DNA from: Aliterella atlantica CENA595
Lineage (GTDB): Bacteria > Cyanobacteriota > Cyanobacteriia > Cyanobacteriales > Chroococcidiopsidaceae
Length of the DNA: 64,000 nucleotides
Assembly: GCF_000952155.1 (NCBI RefSeq)
Contig: NZ_JYON01000004.1
Span: 160,267-224,266, forward strand
Reading direction: 5' to 3'
Made by a program: the position numbers and the translations under genes. Under the pieces are notes generated by a model. It was not told the origin of the DNA. It did no database searches and saw only the letters and a list, made by a program, of their open reading frames with translations. Positions 8,527 to 18,893 of the stretch are shown here, one piece after another; the stretch's first letter is position 1, and the number at the start of each line of letters is the position of its first letter.

Positions 8527-11500
8527 TTATTTTTCCTTGAGGATGTAACCTCGCAGTAAGTTTTTGGTAATTATGCGGTTTCTTCCTCGCTGCTTGACTT
8601 CGTACAGCGCTTTATCTGCAACAGCAAACAAGACTTCAGGCGAATATTCTGGAGTGGGAATTGTAATAGCTACGCCTATACTTAGGGTGACGTACTGACT
8701 CACAGCAGATTGAGGATGATTAATTTCGGCTTGTTGCAACTCTTGTGCTATGGCTTGAGCTACTGTAACTGCTCCTTGTTCGTCAGTATTTGGCAAAATG
8801 ACGACAAATTCCTCGCCACCGTAACGAGCGACTAAATCGGCGGGACGTTTGACGGCGCGGCTAATTGCACCAGCAACACAACGCAGACACTCATCTCCAG
8901 CTTGATGTCCGAGAGCATCGTTGTAGCGTTTGAAGTAGTCAACATCGCACACAATTAAAGAAAGTGGGGAATTTTCTCGCGCTAGCCTTTGCCATTCTGC
9001 TGATAGGTATTCGTCAAAATATCGACGGTTAGCAATTTGAGTCAAACCGTCTACAGTAGCAAGGCGTTGTAATTCTCGATTGGCTTGTTGAACTGCAACT
9101 TCCGCTTGTTTGCGTTCGGTGACGTTGCGGAATGTTACGACAAAGCCATCGTCTAGTTTGACAGCAACAATCTGAAACCAACCTTCAACACCTTCATGCT
9201 CGTAATATAGTTCTCGTTCTTGAAGTTGGTTAGTTTCTACTACTTGAACGTATAAATCGAATAAGCCTTCGTGACGATTTCCTGGCATTTCTGCTAGCAA
9301 ACGCTTACCAATTAGGGAATGGCGATCGCGTCTTGTTATTGCTTCTGCTGTAGAATTGATTAACAACCACTCAAAATCAATAATCTTTCCCCGCTCGTCT
9401 CTAACTGATTTAAAAGCCATTACACCATCGATTGAACTATTCAATACTCCAGATAACAACGATTGTGAAAGCTGTAGTTCTTGAGTACGCTGAGATACTT
9501 TGATTTCTAGTTCCCGTGAATATTTTTCTTGTTTGGCGTACAACTGAGCGTTTTCTATAGAAATTGCAGCTTGCGAACATAATAAGTTTAAAACTGATAT
9601 CCTTGCTGGTGTAAAGGCTCCTTTTGTCAAGTTATTTTCTAGGTATAAAATGCCTCGCAAACTTCCTTGCGACTGGATAGGAATGCATAATACCGAAAGA
9701 GGTTGATTTTGAACAATGTGCAGATCCTCACTAAAAATTCCTTCAGTAGTAGCATCATCTAATACCACATTTTCTAAAGTTCTAGATACATAATTAACGA
9801 TTGATTGTGGCAAGCGATCGCTACTATCTATAGGTAAAGCTTGGCTGACTATGATGCGATTATCTGTTGACACTGAAGCTTCTACTAATAAACTATGCTC
9901 GTTTTTCAATATTAGTAATCCCGAACGCGCTCCAGCATTTTCAACTGCAATTTTAATTAGTTTAATTAAAATTAGTTCTAAAGAAATTTCGCTACTAATT
10001 GCTTGAGAAGCTTTAATTACTGTGGCTAAGTCTAAAGCTTCTGATGTTGTATTGTTAGAAGTGCTTTTATTTGACGTTTTTGCTAGTTTTTCTGAAGATC
10101 CCAGCACTCTAGAGAAAAATTGGGGATAGCTTTTTTCTAAGTCTTGCACTTTAGCACTTGCACCCCAACGCAAGTAATAATAATGAGCCTCTTGGATATA
10201 AGCTTTGGCGATCGCTTCTTTTTTATACTCTAAATAAAATTTGCCTGCAAGTTCGTTGGCGATTGCTGCTTCATTAATATATTTATGCGTTTTGGCTAAA
10301 TCTATAGCACGATCGTAATATTCGCTTGCTTGTTCAATTTTGCCTTTAAGTTTATACAATTGTGCTTCTACCAAATAAAATTTATGCAAGTAATTCATTG
10401 GCGCAGTTTGCGACCAGTTTTGCATTTGCTTTTGGTTAGTTGCTACTTGTTTTAAAGTACGTTTTTGAGCAACTTTGTCTAAGCGATCGCATACTGCAAG
10501 TTCCGCTAATGAGTTATAAAAACAAAAGAAAGTTACAAATAGAGAACCAGCAACTCCATCTAAATATTGCTCTGCTAACACAGCATTTTCAATTGCTAAA
10601 TCGTACTTGCCAAATATATAACAAAGAATAAGTTTATTGAAATGCAAGTAAAATAGTGCAGTGCGATCGCCTACTTGTTCGTGATGCGATCGCATTTTTT
10701 CTTCATTATAGATAGCACCGTTGAGTTGAGAGAGATCGCTATTACCGCCGAGCAAGTTAGTTATAGCTTGTCTAAATATTTTGTTTTGCTGCAAAGATGT
10801 TTCTTGTCCTAGCTTATGTAATATTTGGCTGTACTTAGTTATTTCTTTCTCTAACTTTATTAAGTTTTGCCCAATCATATAAGCAAAAAAAGTATAGCCA
10901 TTTGTCGCATGAGCAGCAAATTCTATATCTCCTATTTCTAAGCTAGTTTGATAAACTTGCAAAGAAGGTTTTAAAGTTCGGCTGATATGCTCGTACCAAT
11001 AACTAATAAAAGTATTAAATATAAATTCAGTTCGAGATTTTAACTCTTTAGCATCTACTTTCGTTAATAAGTTTAAAGCAATTTGACCAAATTTATAGCC
11101 AGCTTGAGTATTTTTCAAAATCCCACTTAATATCAATCCATAATTAACATAAGAATAAGGAGAAACGGAGTCATTGCCATACTTTAAAGATAGCTCTACC
11201 TGTTTAAAAATAATTAGCAAGTAAAGTTGAGGAGCAGTTAAATAAGCTGCAATTCCAACGCTCGCCATAATTCGCATTCCTGCTATTTTATCGGGATCTT
11301 TCATCAGCGATCGCTCAATTAAATCTTGGCGACGTTTTCCTAATAAAGCTATTTTGGTTTTTAATAAACTCAAAGCTATATCTAACTTTCGCGGCGATTC
11401 TACTAGCTTTACTCCTAATAGAGGTAATACTGTTAATGCTGTATCTACTGCTTCCTTGAGTTTGTTTTGAGTCTTATAAGCTTGAATTTTAATTTCGTAA

Positions 11501-14034
11501 GCTCTGATTTTATCTTGTAGAGTTTGCGCTCGCTGCATAACTACAGAAATTAAACTTTCCATTTGCTCGAATTCCGTACACAGATAAGCTGCTTCCGCTG
11601 CTTCTAAATTCAAATCTAGCGATAGTTTATATTGGTTCCAATTATTGCCTAATAGTTCTATTCCAGTATTGAAGTAATTAAGTGCTAGATTATACGCTAC
11701 TGTTGCTTTAGCTTTCCTACCTGCAACCAAATTTAAGGTAGCTAGATCAATTTTTTCTGACTTATTAATTACATTGCTGCCTATTACTAAGTGATTAACA
11801 ATATCAAATATTTTCTTTTCTCTATCTGAAATATGCGTATTTTGGAGCAATAAGTTTCCTATTTGCCAATGAATTAATGGCTTGTTTGATTTAGCAATTA
11901 AAGAATATGCTGCTTGTTGAATTCTATCGTGGGCAAACTTATAATTGCACTCGCAATTAGCTGGCGCTAAACCTAATGTGTCTACACTAATTGTTTTATA
12001 ATTGTCAGCTAGAGGTATAATTAAACCAAGTGCGATCGCTTCGTATAAAAGATCGGCAGTTTCTAAGACTGACTTTTCTGCAACCATAGCTAGCGTTTGC
12101 AGTTCAAATATATTACCAATCGCCGCAGCTATCTGTAGCATTTTTTGGGCTGAAACTGGTAACTTTTTAATTTTAATTACCATTAGTTCTACTACATTAT
12201 CGGTAATATGCTGCGCTCTAATTTTGTCAATATCCCATTGCCATTTACCTTGCTGATAGTCAAAATATAGTAGCTTTTCTATGTAAAGCGATCGCAAAAA
12301 CTCATTGACAAAAAACGGATTGCATTGAGTTTTTGCAGTTACAAGTTCGGTAAGCGCCCAGGAGTTTCCTGCGTTACATTTCAGCGTATCGGCTATTAAC
12401 TGATTTACATCCTCTAACTGCAAAGGAGTAAGCTCTATATCAGTTATATTCACTTCTTTCCGTATAATTTCGTCAAGTGTTAATGTTAGAGAATGAGTAT
12501 TATTTACCTCGTTAGAACGATACGCTCCAATTAGTAATAGTTGCTGGAAGTCTTCTGATATAACTAATAGTTCGATCAGTTTCAATGAGGCTGTATCTGC
12601 CCATTGTAAGTCGTCTAAAAACAAAACTAATGGCTGCTCTGATGTAAATAAAGAAATAAATTCTTTAAAAACTAAGTTAAAGCGATTTTTTGACTCTAAA
12701 GGTGGTAATTCACTCGCTGCTTTCTGTTTACCTATGATTTTTTCTAATTCAGGAATTACATCAATAATAACTTGAGCGTTATTACCTAAAATAGCAGTTA
12801 TTTTTAGTTGCCATTGCTGAAGTTGAGCTTCATTTTCCGTCAGTAATTGTCGCACTAGATTAGAAAAAGCATTAACTATCGCACTATAAGGAATGTTGCG
12901 CTGATACCGATCGAACTTGCCAGAAATAAAATATCCTTTTTGCTTAGTAATTGGTTTGTATAAAACTTGAACTAAAGTAGTTTTCCCACTACCAGAGTAA
13001 CCTGATAGTAAAACTATTTCACCTTTTCTAGCTGATAGATTACTCAAATTTTGTAGCTGCTTATTTGATGCATTTGTAGATAGTCTCTCAAAAGCTGCTA
13101 TTAATGCTCGAACTTCCTGCTTTCTACCATAGAGTTTTTGAGAAATTTGAAACTTATCTGATATATCAGATGTACAAAGCAGGAATTCATCGATAGTACC
13201 CTTAGTCTCTAATTGCTCTAAACATCTTTCTAAATCTGTTTTTATTCCCCTAGCACTTTGATATCTATCTTCTGCTGTTTTTGCTAACAATCTCATAACA
13301 ATAGCCGAAATAGCTAAAGGAATTGTTTGAGTAAATTTGTGTGGAGGTACTGGCGTAAGTGCTATATGACAATGCACTAATTCCATTACATCTTGAGACA
13401 CAAATGGCAAAGAATTAGTAAGTAGTTCGTAAAAAGTTGCTCCTAGCGAATAAAAATCAGTACGATAATCTAAAGAACGGTTCATCCTGCCAGTTTGTTC
13501 TGGCGATATATAAGCTAAAGTTCCTTCTAAAACATGAGGGTTTTTGATACTGGTGTTTTCGGAAGCTAAAGAAGTAGCAATACCAAAATCAATTATTTTA
13601 AGTTCTTTTGTGGTTGGGTTAAAAACAATATTAGCTGGATTAATATCTTTATGGATAACGTTTGCAGCATGAATTTGTTCTAAAACTTTGGTAATTTTTA
13701 TAGCAATTTCTAGAAATTGTTTTAAGGTTAGAGATTGTCTATTTATAATTAAGTTTAAAGATTCGCCGCCAAAGTCTTCAAACACAATTACTAAAGTATT
13801 GTCAAACTTCTCTAAACTATAAGCTTGAATAACGCCAGGAAATTGTAAAGCACTAGCAATCTCATATTCCTGTTTGTACCTAGCAAGTTCCTGTGGTAAA
13901 GGATAGTCGAGTTTTAAAACTTTGAGAATAACTGCTCGATTATCTTGCTCTCGGATACCGCGATAAACAAGGGAATTATCGCTTTCATAAATTTGGGCTT
14001 TAACTGCGATTCCCGAAATTGCAATCGTATTCAT
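8527..14034 (-). CDS. Multidomain Ser/Thr kinase-ATPase-GAF-PAS-diguanylate cyclase
   Basis: This is a 1835-residue cytoplasmic signalling protein. A Ser/Thr kinase domain spans ~1-270, with HKDINPAN (~residue 127) replacing the usual HRD and IIDFGIAT as DFG. An AAA/STAND ATPase with Walker A SGYSGSGKTT (~345-354) and LVLFLDDLQWAD follows to ~650. A long helical TPR-like region (~700-1270) leads to a GAF domain (~1310-1470), a PAS domain (~1510-1630) and a GGDEF domain with the active motif GGEEF at 1739-1743. Cyanobacteria have many kinase-ATPase-GAF proteins ending in a histidine kinase. Here the output is predicted cyclic di-GMP synthesis instead. The gene stands alone. Confidence 0.9.
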   Translation of the reverse strand: MNTIAISGIAVKAQIYESDNSLVYRGIREQDNRAVILKVLKLDYPLPQELARYKQEYEIASALQFPGVIQAYSLEKFDNTLVIVFEDFGGESLNLIINRQSLTLKQFLEIAIKITKVLEQIHAANVIHKDINPANIVFNPTTKELKIIDFGIATSLASENTSIKNPHVLEGTLAYISPEQTGRMNRSLDYRTDFYSLGATFYELLTNSLPFVSQDVMELVHCHIALTPVPPHKFTQTIPLAISAIVMRLLAKTAEDRYQSARGIKTDLERCLEQLETKGTIDEFLLCTSDISDKFQISQKLYGRKQEVRALIAAFERLSTNASNKQLQNLSNLSARKGEIVLLSGYSGSGKTTLVQVLYKPITKQKGYFISGKFDRYQRNIPYSAIVNAFSNLVRQLLTENEAQLQQWQLKITAILGNNAQVIIDVIPELEKIIGKQKAASELPPLESKNRFNLVFKEFISLFTSEQPLVLFLDDLQWADTASLKLIELLVISEDFQQLLLIGAYRSNEVNNTHSLTLTLDEIIRKEVNITDIELTPLQLEDVNQLIADTLKCNAGNSWALTELVTAKTQCNPFFVNEFLRSLYIEKLLYFDYQQGKWQWDIDKIRAQHITDNVVELMVIKIKKLPVSAQKMLQIAAAIGNIFELQTLAMVAEKSVLETADLLYEAIALGLIIPLADNYKTISVDTLGLAPANCECNYKFAHDRIQQAAYSLIAKSNKPLIHWQIGNLLLQNTHISDREKKIFDIVNHLVIGSNVINKSEKIDLATLNLVAGRKAKATVAYNLALNYFNTGIELLGNNWNQYKLSLDLNLEAAEAAYLCTEFEQMESLISVVMQRAQTLQDKIRAYEIKIQAYKTQNKLKEAVDTALTVLPLLGVKLVESPRKLDIALSLLKTKIALLGKRRQDLIERSLMKDPDKIAGMRIMASVGIAAYLTAPQLYLLIIFKQVELSLKYGNDSVSPYSYVNYGLILSGILKNTQAGYKFGQIALNLLTKVDAKELKSRTEFIFNTFISYWYEHISRTLKPSLQVYQTSLEIGDIEFAAHATNGYTFFAYMIGQNLIKLEKEITKYSQILHKLGQETSLQQNKIFRQAITNLLGGNSDLSQLNGAIYNEEKMRSHHEQVGDRTALFYLHFNKLILCYIFGKYDLAIENAVLAEQYLDGVAGSLFVTFFCFYNSLAELAVCDRLDKVAQKRTLKQVATNQKQMQNWSQTAPMNYLHKFYLVEAQLYKLKGKIEQASEYYDRAIDLAKTHKYINEAAIANELAGKFYLEYKKEAIAKAYIQEAHYYYLRWGASAKVQDLEKSYPQFFSRVLGSSEKLAKTSNKSTSNNTTSEALDLATVIKASQAISSEISLELILIKLIKIAVENAGARSGLLILKNEHSLLVEASVSTDNRIIVSQALPIDSSDRLPQSIVNYVSRTLENVVLDDATTEGIFSEDLHIVQNQPLSVLCIPIQSQGSLRGILYLENNLTKGAFTPARISVLNLLCSQAAISIENAQLYAKQEKYSRELEIKVSQRTQELQLSQSLLSGVLNSSIDGVMAFKSVRDERGKIIDFEWLLINSTAEAITRRDRHSLIGKRLLAEMPGNRHEGLFDLYVQVVETNQLQERELYYEHEGVEGWFQIVAVKLDDGFVVTFRNVTERKQAEVAVQQANRELQRLATVDGLTQIANRRYFDEYLSAEWQRLARENSPLSLIVCDVDYFKRYNDALGHQAGDECLRCVAGAISRAVKRPADLVARYGGEEFVVILPNTDEQGAVTVAQAIAQELQQAEINHPQSAVSQYVTLSIGVAITIPTPEYSPEVLFAVADKALYEVKQRGRNRIITKNLLRGYILKEK

Positions 14035-14263
14035 AATCAGTTAAAGCTATATAAATGTACATATAGCATTTTTGCTTCTGAAGACAGATGCTAATAAATA
14101 ATATTTAAATATAGCAAATTTGTTGCTACCTGTAAGTAGCGATCGCTTAATACAATCTAGGCAGTTTATACATGAAAATACTTAAATTTTTCAAGAGTTA
14201 CATAGTCATTATTTGCTATCAACAGTAAATATACGTAAGTTTTAGCTTAATAAAACGTTTGCC
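14035..14263. other. AT-rich region upstream of the large kinase gene
   Basis: About 230 AT-rich bases separate the kinase start from the asnS terminator. They should carry the promoter of the minus-strand kinase gene. No gene or clear operator is visible. Confidence 0.4.
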
Positions 14264-14304
14264 ATAAAAAAACAGCAGACATAGATTAGCTTCTACCTGC
14301 TGTT
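14264..14304 (-). terminator. Rho-independent terminator of asnS
   Basis: Read on the minus strand, AACAGCAG (14304-14297) pairs with CTGCTGTT (14278-14271), followed by a run of T (14272-14266). It lies about 30 bases past the asnS stop. Confidence 0.8.
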
Positions 14305-14336
14305 AGCAATAGTTATAAATTTCTAAGCAGAACGCT

Positions 14337-15728
14337 TTAAAAGTCAGCACTCAAAGGAGTACGAGGAAAGGGAATAACATCGCGGATATTACCCATCCCC
14401 GTCATAAACTGTACCAAGCGCTCAAACCCCAAACCAAAGCCAGCATGAGGAACTGTACCAAAACGGCGTAAATCCAAATACCACCACAAATCATCTGGAT
14501 TTAACCCTTGACTTTGCATTCTTTGCGTCAATACATCTAAACGTTCCTCCCGCTGGGAACCGCCGATAATTTCGCCAATTTTGGGCGCTAAAATATCCAT
14601 AGCCCTAACTGTCTTTTGGTCATCATTCAAACGCATATAGAAAGCTTTGATCCCCGTAGGGTAATCAGTTACGATCGCAGGCTTCTTAAATAACTGTTCG
14701 GCTAAATAGCGTTCGTGTTCTGATTGCAAATCTAAGCCCCAGCTTACAGGATACTCAAAATTGACAGGTGCTTTTTCTAGCAAAGCGATCGCATCTGTAT
14801 ATGTTATGCGTTCAAACTCGTTATTGATAATGTTTTCCGCCGTTGCGAGTACAGAATCATCAATCCGTTGGTTAAAAAACTCCATATCTTCCGAGCAAGT
14901 TTCCATCACGTACTTAAAAACGTGCTGCAAAAACGCCTCAGCCAAATCCATATCGCCATGCAAATCGCAGAACGCCATTTCTGGTTCTACCATCCAAAAT
15001 TCTGCTAAATGCCGAGAAGTATTGGAATTTTCGGCTCTAAAAGTAGGACCAAAAGTGTAGACATTACTAAATGCCATCGCCATAATCTCAGCCTCTAGCT
15101 GCCCGCTGACAGTCAAGTAAGCTTTTCCACCGAAAAAGTCCTGAGCATAGTCTACGTCGTCTTGCTGCTCTGTTTTGGGAACTTTATTTAAGTCAAAGCT
15201 TGTAACGGTAAATAGTTCCCCCGCACCTTCACAATCGCTGCGCGTAATTATAGGCGTATGTACCCACAAGAATCCTCTTTCCTGGAAAAACTGGTGGATA
15301 GCAGTCGCGCAAGCATTCCTTACCCGAAAAACCGCGCCAAAAGAATTAGTACGCGATCGCAAATGTCCAATTGTCCGCAAAAATTCAAAAGAGTGGCGTT
15401 TTTTTTGCAATGGATAGGTTTCGGGATCGGCTTCTCCGTAAACTTTAGCTGTTTTTGCCTGCAACTCAATCCTTTGTCCTTTTCCTTGCGAAGGTACTAA
15501 CACCCCATCTACTTCGACAGAAGCGCCTGTATTTAGCTGTTTGAGTAATGTTTCATACTCAGGCATTTCGGCATTTAACACGACTTGCAAATTGGAGAGC
15601 GAAGAGCCATCATTAATTTCTATAAAGGCGAATCCCTTCAAATCGCGTTTTGTTCTTACCCAGCCTTGAATAGTCAGCGATTCATCTGGTTGACCGTTTT
15701 TCAATATATCTACAATTCTTCTGGTCAT
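14337..15728 (-). CDS. asnS: Asparaginyl-tRNA synthetase
   Basis: This class IIb aminoacyl-tRNA synthetase charges tRNA-Asn. An N-terminal OB-fold anticodon-binding domain ([20 protein letters not shown]) is followed by the catalytic core, with class II motif 2 near [21 protein letters not shown] and motif 3 in [15 protein letters not shown]. The C-terminus [11 protein letters not shown] is typical of AsnRS. With the ATG at 15728 the protein is 463 residues, a normal length; a TTG two codons upstream is less likely as the start. It has its own terminator. Confidence 0.97.
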   Translation of the reverse strand: MTRRIVDILKNGQPDESLTIQGWVRTKRDLKGFAFIEINDGSSLSNLQVVLNAEMPEYETLLKQLNTGASVEVDGVLVPSQGKGQRIELQAKTAKVYGEADPETYPLQKKRHSFEFLRTIGHLRSRTNSFGAVFRVRNACATAIHQFFQERGFLWVHTPIITRSDCEGAGELFTVTSFDLNKVPKTEQQDDVDYAQDFFGGKAYLTVSGQLEAEIMAMAFSNVYTFGPTFRAENSNTSRHLAEFWMVEPEMAFCDLHGDMDLAEAFLQHVFKYVMETCSEDMEFFNQRIDDSVLATAENIINNEFERITYTDAIALLEKAPVNFEYPVSWGLDLQSEHERYLAEQLFKKPAIVTDYPTGIKAFYMRLNDDQKTVRAMDILAPKIGEIIGGSQREERLDVLTQRMQSQGLNPDDLWWYLDLRRFGTVPHAGFGLGFERLVQFMTGMGNIRDVIPFPRTPLSADF

Positions 15729-15775
15729 TATCAAAAAGGGTAAAGGTTAAATAAATTGAAAACCCAAGTTTTCAA

Positions 15776-15803
15776 CTCAAAACTCAAAACTCAAAACTCA
15801 AAA
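15776..15803. repeat. Heptanucleotide tandem repeat CTCAAAA x4
   Basis: Four exact copies of CTCAAAA lie between the 5' side of asnS and the 3' end of the next minus-strand gene, five bases from its stop codon. It is a short tandemly repeated repetitive (STRR) sequence typical of cyanobacteria. Confidence 0.85.
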
Positions 15804-15808
15804 CTATT

Positions 15809-16171
15809 TTAGTTGGCACAAGATTTCAAGATCCAGCCTACAACAATGCCGAGTCCGCCAAACCTGACTGCTTGCCAAAATGGTTCTTTGAAAATGTCTA
15901 CTGTAAATAGCTGGCTTTCTAAATTAACTTCAATTGCTTCTAACTGCGCTTCAAGTTCTTTTAGTTCTACTTTTAGTTGCGCTGACTTGTTTTTGGCTAC
16001 TTGAGGTCCAATTTCGTCAATTCTGTTTTTAAGTTCTGCCTGACGCAGGCGATCGCTCTCTACCTGCGCGTAACGCTGTTTAAGAGCAACTAAGGCTGAT
16101 TCTACTTCAGCCAAACTTTGAGCGATATCTACTGATGCATCTGAGGCTGACGACTCTGGAGGCGGTTGCAT
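15809..16171 (-). CDS. Coiled-coil protein with C-terminal membrane anchor
   Basis: I do not recognise a named family for this 120-residue protein. Residues ~18-90 are a long charged helix with heptad-like leucines (ELKNRIDEIG, LKVELKELEAQLEAIEVNLE), so a coiled coil is likely. Residues ~100-118 (FGGLGIVVGWILKSC) form one hydrophobic segment, suggesting a tail-anchored inner- or thylakoid-membrane protein. It is divergent from the gene at 16206 with a 34-base gap, so the two share a very short promoter region. Confidence 0.65.
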   Translation of the reverse strand: MQPPPESSASDASVDIAQSLAEVESALVALKQRYAQVESDRLRQAELKNRIDEIGPQVAKNKSAQLKVELKELEAQLEAIEVNLESQLFTVDIFKEPFWQAVRFGGLGIVVGWILKSCAN

Positions 16172-16205
16172 ATTAAGCTTGATACAGTAGGACTAATCAA
16201 CATTT

Positions 16206-16508
16206 ATGCCCAATCTTATGCTTGAAAGTACCAAAACAGTTAAGACTGCTAACATTAACGACCTCAGTACCCTAGAATTGGCTCAAGCTTTGATGGAGAG
16301 GCTAACTATCTCCCCCAACGACTGGCATAAGTTAAAGTCTAACCGCAAAGCTCGCGCTAGCGAACAAACTGCCGCCGCCCTAGTATTTCTATTAAAGCAG
16401 AACCCCGAAGAAGCCCTCTTAAGACTGCAACAAGCAACAGGCTGGCTAGATCGTTCTATTTCTGCCCCACCCTGCCCTACACACGGCTCTCAAGCCTCAG
16501 ACAAATAA
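16206..16508 (+). CDS. Conserved cyanobacterial protein (possibly DUF6439)
   Basis: This 100-residue soluble protein of unknown function has a conserved core, DWHKLKSNRKARASEQTAAA, then a helical stretch VFLLKQNPEEALLRLQQATG and a motif WLDRSISAPPCPTHG. I recall this pattern from a small protein family limited to cyanobacteria, probably DUF6439 (number from memory). There is no signal peptide. The start chosen gives MPNLMLEST; the second ATG five codons in is also possible. Confidence 0.7.
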   Translation: MPNLMLESTKTVKTANINDLSTLELAQALMERLTISPNDWHKLKSNRKARASEQTAAALVFLLKQNPEEALLRLQQATGWLDRSISAPPCPTHGSQASDK

Positions 16509-16538
16509 TCGTATATCCATGCGCGGCAGGTGCTACAA

Positions 16539-16580
16539 GTCGGCAAAGCCGACGACAGTCGCCTCAAGTCGGGAAACCCG
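16539..16580. repeat. Paired small hairpins in an intergenic repeat
   Basis: GTCGGC-AAA-GCCGAC (16539-16553) and CGGG-AAA-CCCG (16570-16580) share the word AAGTCGG before each stem. The block looks like a dispersed cyanobacterial repeat rather than a terminator, since no T run follows. It lies between two convergent genes. Confidence 0.5.
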
Positions 16581-16615
16581 CCCACAGCGCTGTCTCCCCA
16601 ACGCACTGCCTTGTC

Positions 16616-16639
16616 CATCCGCGTGCATCTGCGTTCGCT
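16616..16639. repeat. Dispersed ATCTGCGT-type repeat, copy 1
   Basis: The stretch reads CATCCGCGTGCATCTGCGTT and on, matching repeats at 19541-19572 (opposite strand) and 55664-55701. It runs into the stop codon of the adjacent minus-strand gene. Confidence 0.6.
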
Positions 16640-17084
16640 AATGAACCAACGGGAAACGAAAACGCGAAACTTGCTTACCCAACCTCAACTCTGTCCCTGC
16701 TGAATTCCATTCCACTTGGTCAAAAATAGTCTTAAGAATGCACATCCCGCGACCGTTTTCCGACACTTCTGGCGGTAGGTATTCTGTGGGATCGCAGTTA
16801 TACTCAGTTGGAGGATTGAAACCGCAACCTTGATCGCAAATTTCCCACCAGTAATGATCGTCAACGATAAAAAAGCGGACGATCACAACTTTACTGGGAT
16901 CGAGATTATTGCCGTGTTTTGCAGCATTTACCAAAGCTTCCTGGAGTCCTAATCTAAGCTCGGCGTGCCATTTATCCGGCACGTCTGCTAGTAGTAAATC
17001 TAGAATTGGACAAAGGTACAAAGTAGAAGCAAAGCTAATAGTTCCGCAATTGCGCCCAACTGGACGCGGTGAAATGGTAATCAC
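16638..17084 (-). CDS. Anti-sigma regulatory factor-type Ser/Thr kinase (RsbW-like)
   Basis: This 148-residue single-domain HATPase_c protein of the RsbW/SpoIIAB type phosphorylates or binds a partner-switching protein. The N box is QEALVNAAKHGN, the G1 box CDQGCGFNPP and the G2 box NGRGMCILK, all intact. No receiver, PAS or membrane segment is present. In cyanobacteria such proteins usually work with STAS-domain antagonists and PP2C phosphatases; none is adjacent here. The upstream region is long and empty, suggesting its own promoter. Confidence 0.88.
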   Translation of the reverse strand: MITISPRPVGRNCGTISFASTLYLCPILDLLLADVPDKWHAELRLGLQEALVNAAKHGNNLDPSKVVIVRFFIVDDHYWWEICDQGCGFNPPTEYNCDPTEYLPPEVSENGRGMCILKTIFDQVEWNSAGTELRLGKQVSRFRFPLVH

Positions 17085-17413
17085 TACAACAACCCCGTAG
17101 CTTTTGGCGAGACATTAATTTGCTAGCGTACTGGTATGCAACATGACTGCATATCTATCATGCTTTACTAAATCTTGCAAATAGCAAATATTTGAGCAGA
17201 AGTAATAAAAACCCTGGGCGTTTTGTTCTTCGCCAAAATTGAATGTTAAATATGCAGTCATTAACTAAATTTCTAAATGGCAAAAGCATGGTAAACCAGG
17301 GGTATCTGCCAGTGTTTGTAGTAGATATCTTGTCCGGTGACTAGAATTATCTACTTTTGTAGACTTGTCTGACTGATTCGTTGCAGACTATTTTTATCTT
17401 AGCATTGCTTGCA
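17085..17413. other. Intergenic region, no gene seen
   Basis: About 330 bases lie between the anti-sigma gene start and the 3' end of rlmD. The word ATGACTGCATA (near 17140) recurs inverted as TATGCAGTCAT (near 17251). Otherwise no structure, RNA or reading frame is convincing. Confidence 0.4.
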
Positions 17414-18820
17414 TTAATCCCCAAATACTTTCTTCACGAAGGCTACACATTCGACGTGAGCCGTTTGGGGAAAGAAGTCCGCAGGTTGGACATAAGTCAA
17501 CTCATATTTACCTGATTGGCATAGCAACTTGAGATCGCGAGCTAGAGTAGCGCTTTTGCAACTAACATAGACAATACATTCCGGCGCAGTTTGAATTAAA
17601 GTATCAATAACTGCGCGATCGCATCCTTGACGCGGGGGATCGAGCAAAACTATATCTGGAGCCACATTCAACTGCGGTAATAACTCTTCTACCGTTCCTA
17701 CCTGGAATGTTGCGTTGGTAATCTGATTTTGCTGGGCGTTGACTCTAGCTTGTTCTACAGCAGCTAATTGCACTTCTAACCCAATTGCCTGTTTTACATA
17801 TTGCGCCAACGGCAAAGTTAACGTGCCAATACCACAATAAGCATCGACTAACACCTCATGTCCTTGCAAATTGAGTTGTTGCTTCATTACTTCTAGCAAA
17901 GCCTCAGCCGACTCTGTATATACTTGGAAAAATGTATCGGGCAAAATCTGAAATTCTAAACCAGCAAATTCCTCTAACAAATACGGCTGCCCAGCAATAC
18001 AACGAGTTTCTTGCCCAAATATAGTATTAGTGCGATCGCTCTGGCAATTAAGCGCCACACCTACCAATTGCGGATATCTATCCAACCATTCTTGGGCTTG
18101 CTCTGTAATATTAAGTAAATTCCAGTCTGTAACTACCAAAGTTAGCAGCATTTCCCCAGTACGCCGACCAATTCTTAGCCCCAAATGACGCAACTTGCCT
18201 TGATGGCGGCTTTCGTTGTATATTGACCATCCCCGCTTGTAAATATCTTGCTTTATTTCCTTGAGCAGCGGATTTAGGCGTTCATCTTGCACCGGACATT
18301 GATTGAGATTAATTAAATGGTGAGTGCCTTTTTGGTAATAACCTGCTTGCACTTGTCCCTGAGAGGATCTACTTAATGGATAAGTAACTTTGTTGCGATA
18401 GCCTAAAGCCACAGGCGGTAAAAGGACGGGTTGTACAGGTAGATTGGTAAACCCGCCAATGCGTTCTAAAGCTTGAATAACTTGATTTTTCTTCGCTTCT
18501 AGCTGATATTCGTAGTTAATATGCTGCCACTGACAGCCGCCGCACTTATCAGCCACAATGCAGCTAGGGCGGATGCGGTGGGGAGATGGAACTAAAATTT
18601 CTTGTATCTTGGCGTGGGCGTACTGCGCCTTGACACGGACGAGCCGAGCTAAAATGCGATCGCCTGGAACTGTATCCGGTACGAATACAACGCGATCGTT
18701 ATAGCGTCCCACACCATCGCCAGAATCGCTCAAATCGTTAATATCTAACTCTATTAATTTGCCTTGCTGCCAATCTTGATGACTTGGAGCATGGGGATCG
18801 GACAACGGAGTTAAAGACAT
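17414..18820 (-). CDS. rlmD: 23S rRNA (uracil-5-)-methyltransferase RlmD/RumA
   Basis: This 468-residue SAM-dependent RNA m5U methyltransferase of the RumA/TrmA family begins with a TRAM RNA-binding domain (~18-75). Cys87, Cys93, Cys96 and Cys175 are placed to bind the family's [4Fe-4S] cluster. The Rossmann domain has LVDAYCGIGTLTLPLA and the active-site loop DPPRQGC. The catalytic cysteine lies in YVSCKSATLARD. RlmD methylates U1939 in E. coli. A paralogue RlmC/TrmA specificity cannot be excluded. The gene is divergent from apcD with only 73 bases between them. Confidence 0.9.
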   Translation of the reverse strand: MSLTPLSDPHAPSHQDWQQGKLIELDINDLSDSGDGVGRYNDRVVFVPDTVPGDRILARLVRVKAQYAHAKIQEILVPSPHRIRPSCIVADKCGGCQWQHINYEYQLEAKKNQVIQALERIGGFTNLPVQPVLLPPVALGYRNKVTYPLSRSSQGQVQAGYYQKGTHHLINLNQCPVQDERLNPLLKEIKQDIYKRGWSIYNESRHQGKLRHLGLRIGRRTGEMLLTLVVTDWNLLNITEQAQEWLDRYPQLVGVALNCQSDRTNTIFGQETRCIAGQPYLLEEFAGLEFQILPDTFFQVYTESAEALLEVMKQQLNLQGHEVLVDAYCGIGTLTLPLAQYVKQAIGLEVQLAAVEQARVNAQQNQITNATFQVGTVEELLPQLNVAPDIVLLDPPRQGCDRAVIDTLIQTAPECIVYVSCKSATLARDLKLLCQSGKYELTYVQPADFFPQTAHVECVAFVKKVFGD

Positions 18821-18893
18821 AGTGTTAAATTCTCTTTATTTGTGTACGTAGACTTAGTTAAACTACAAATGATATTCAGTTAGCAAAATTAAC

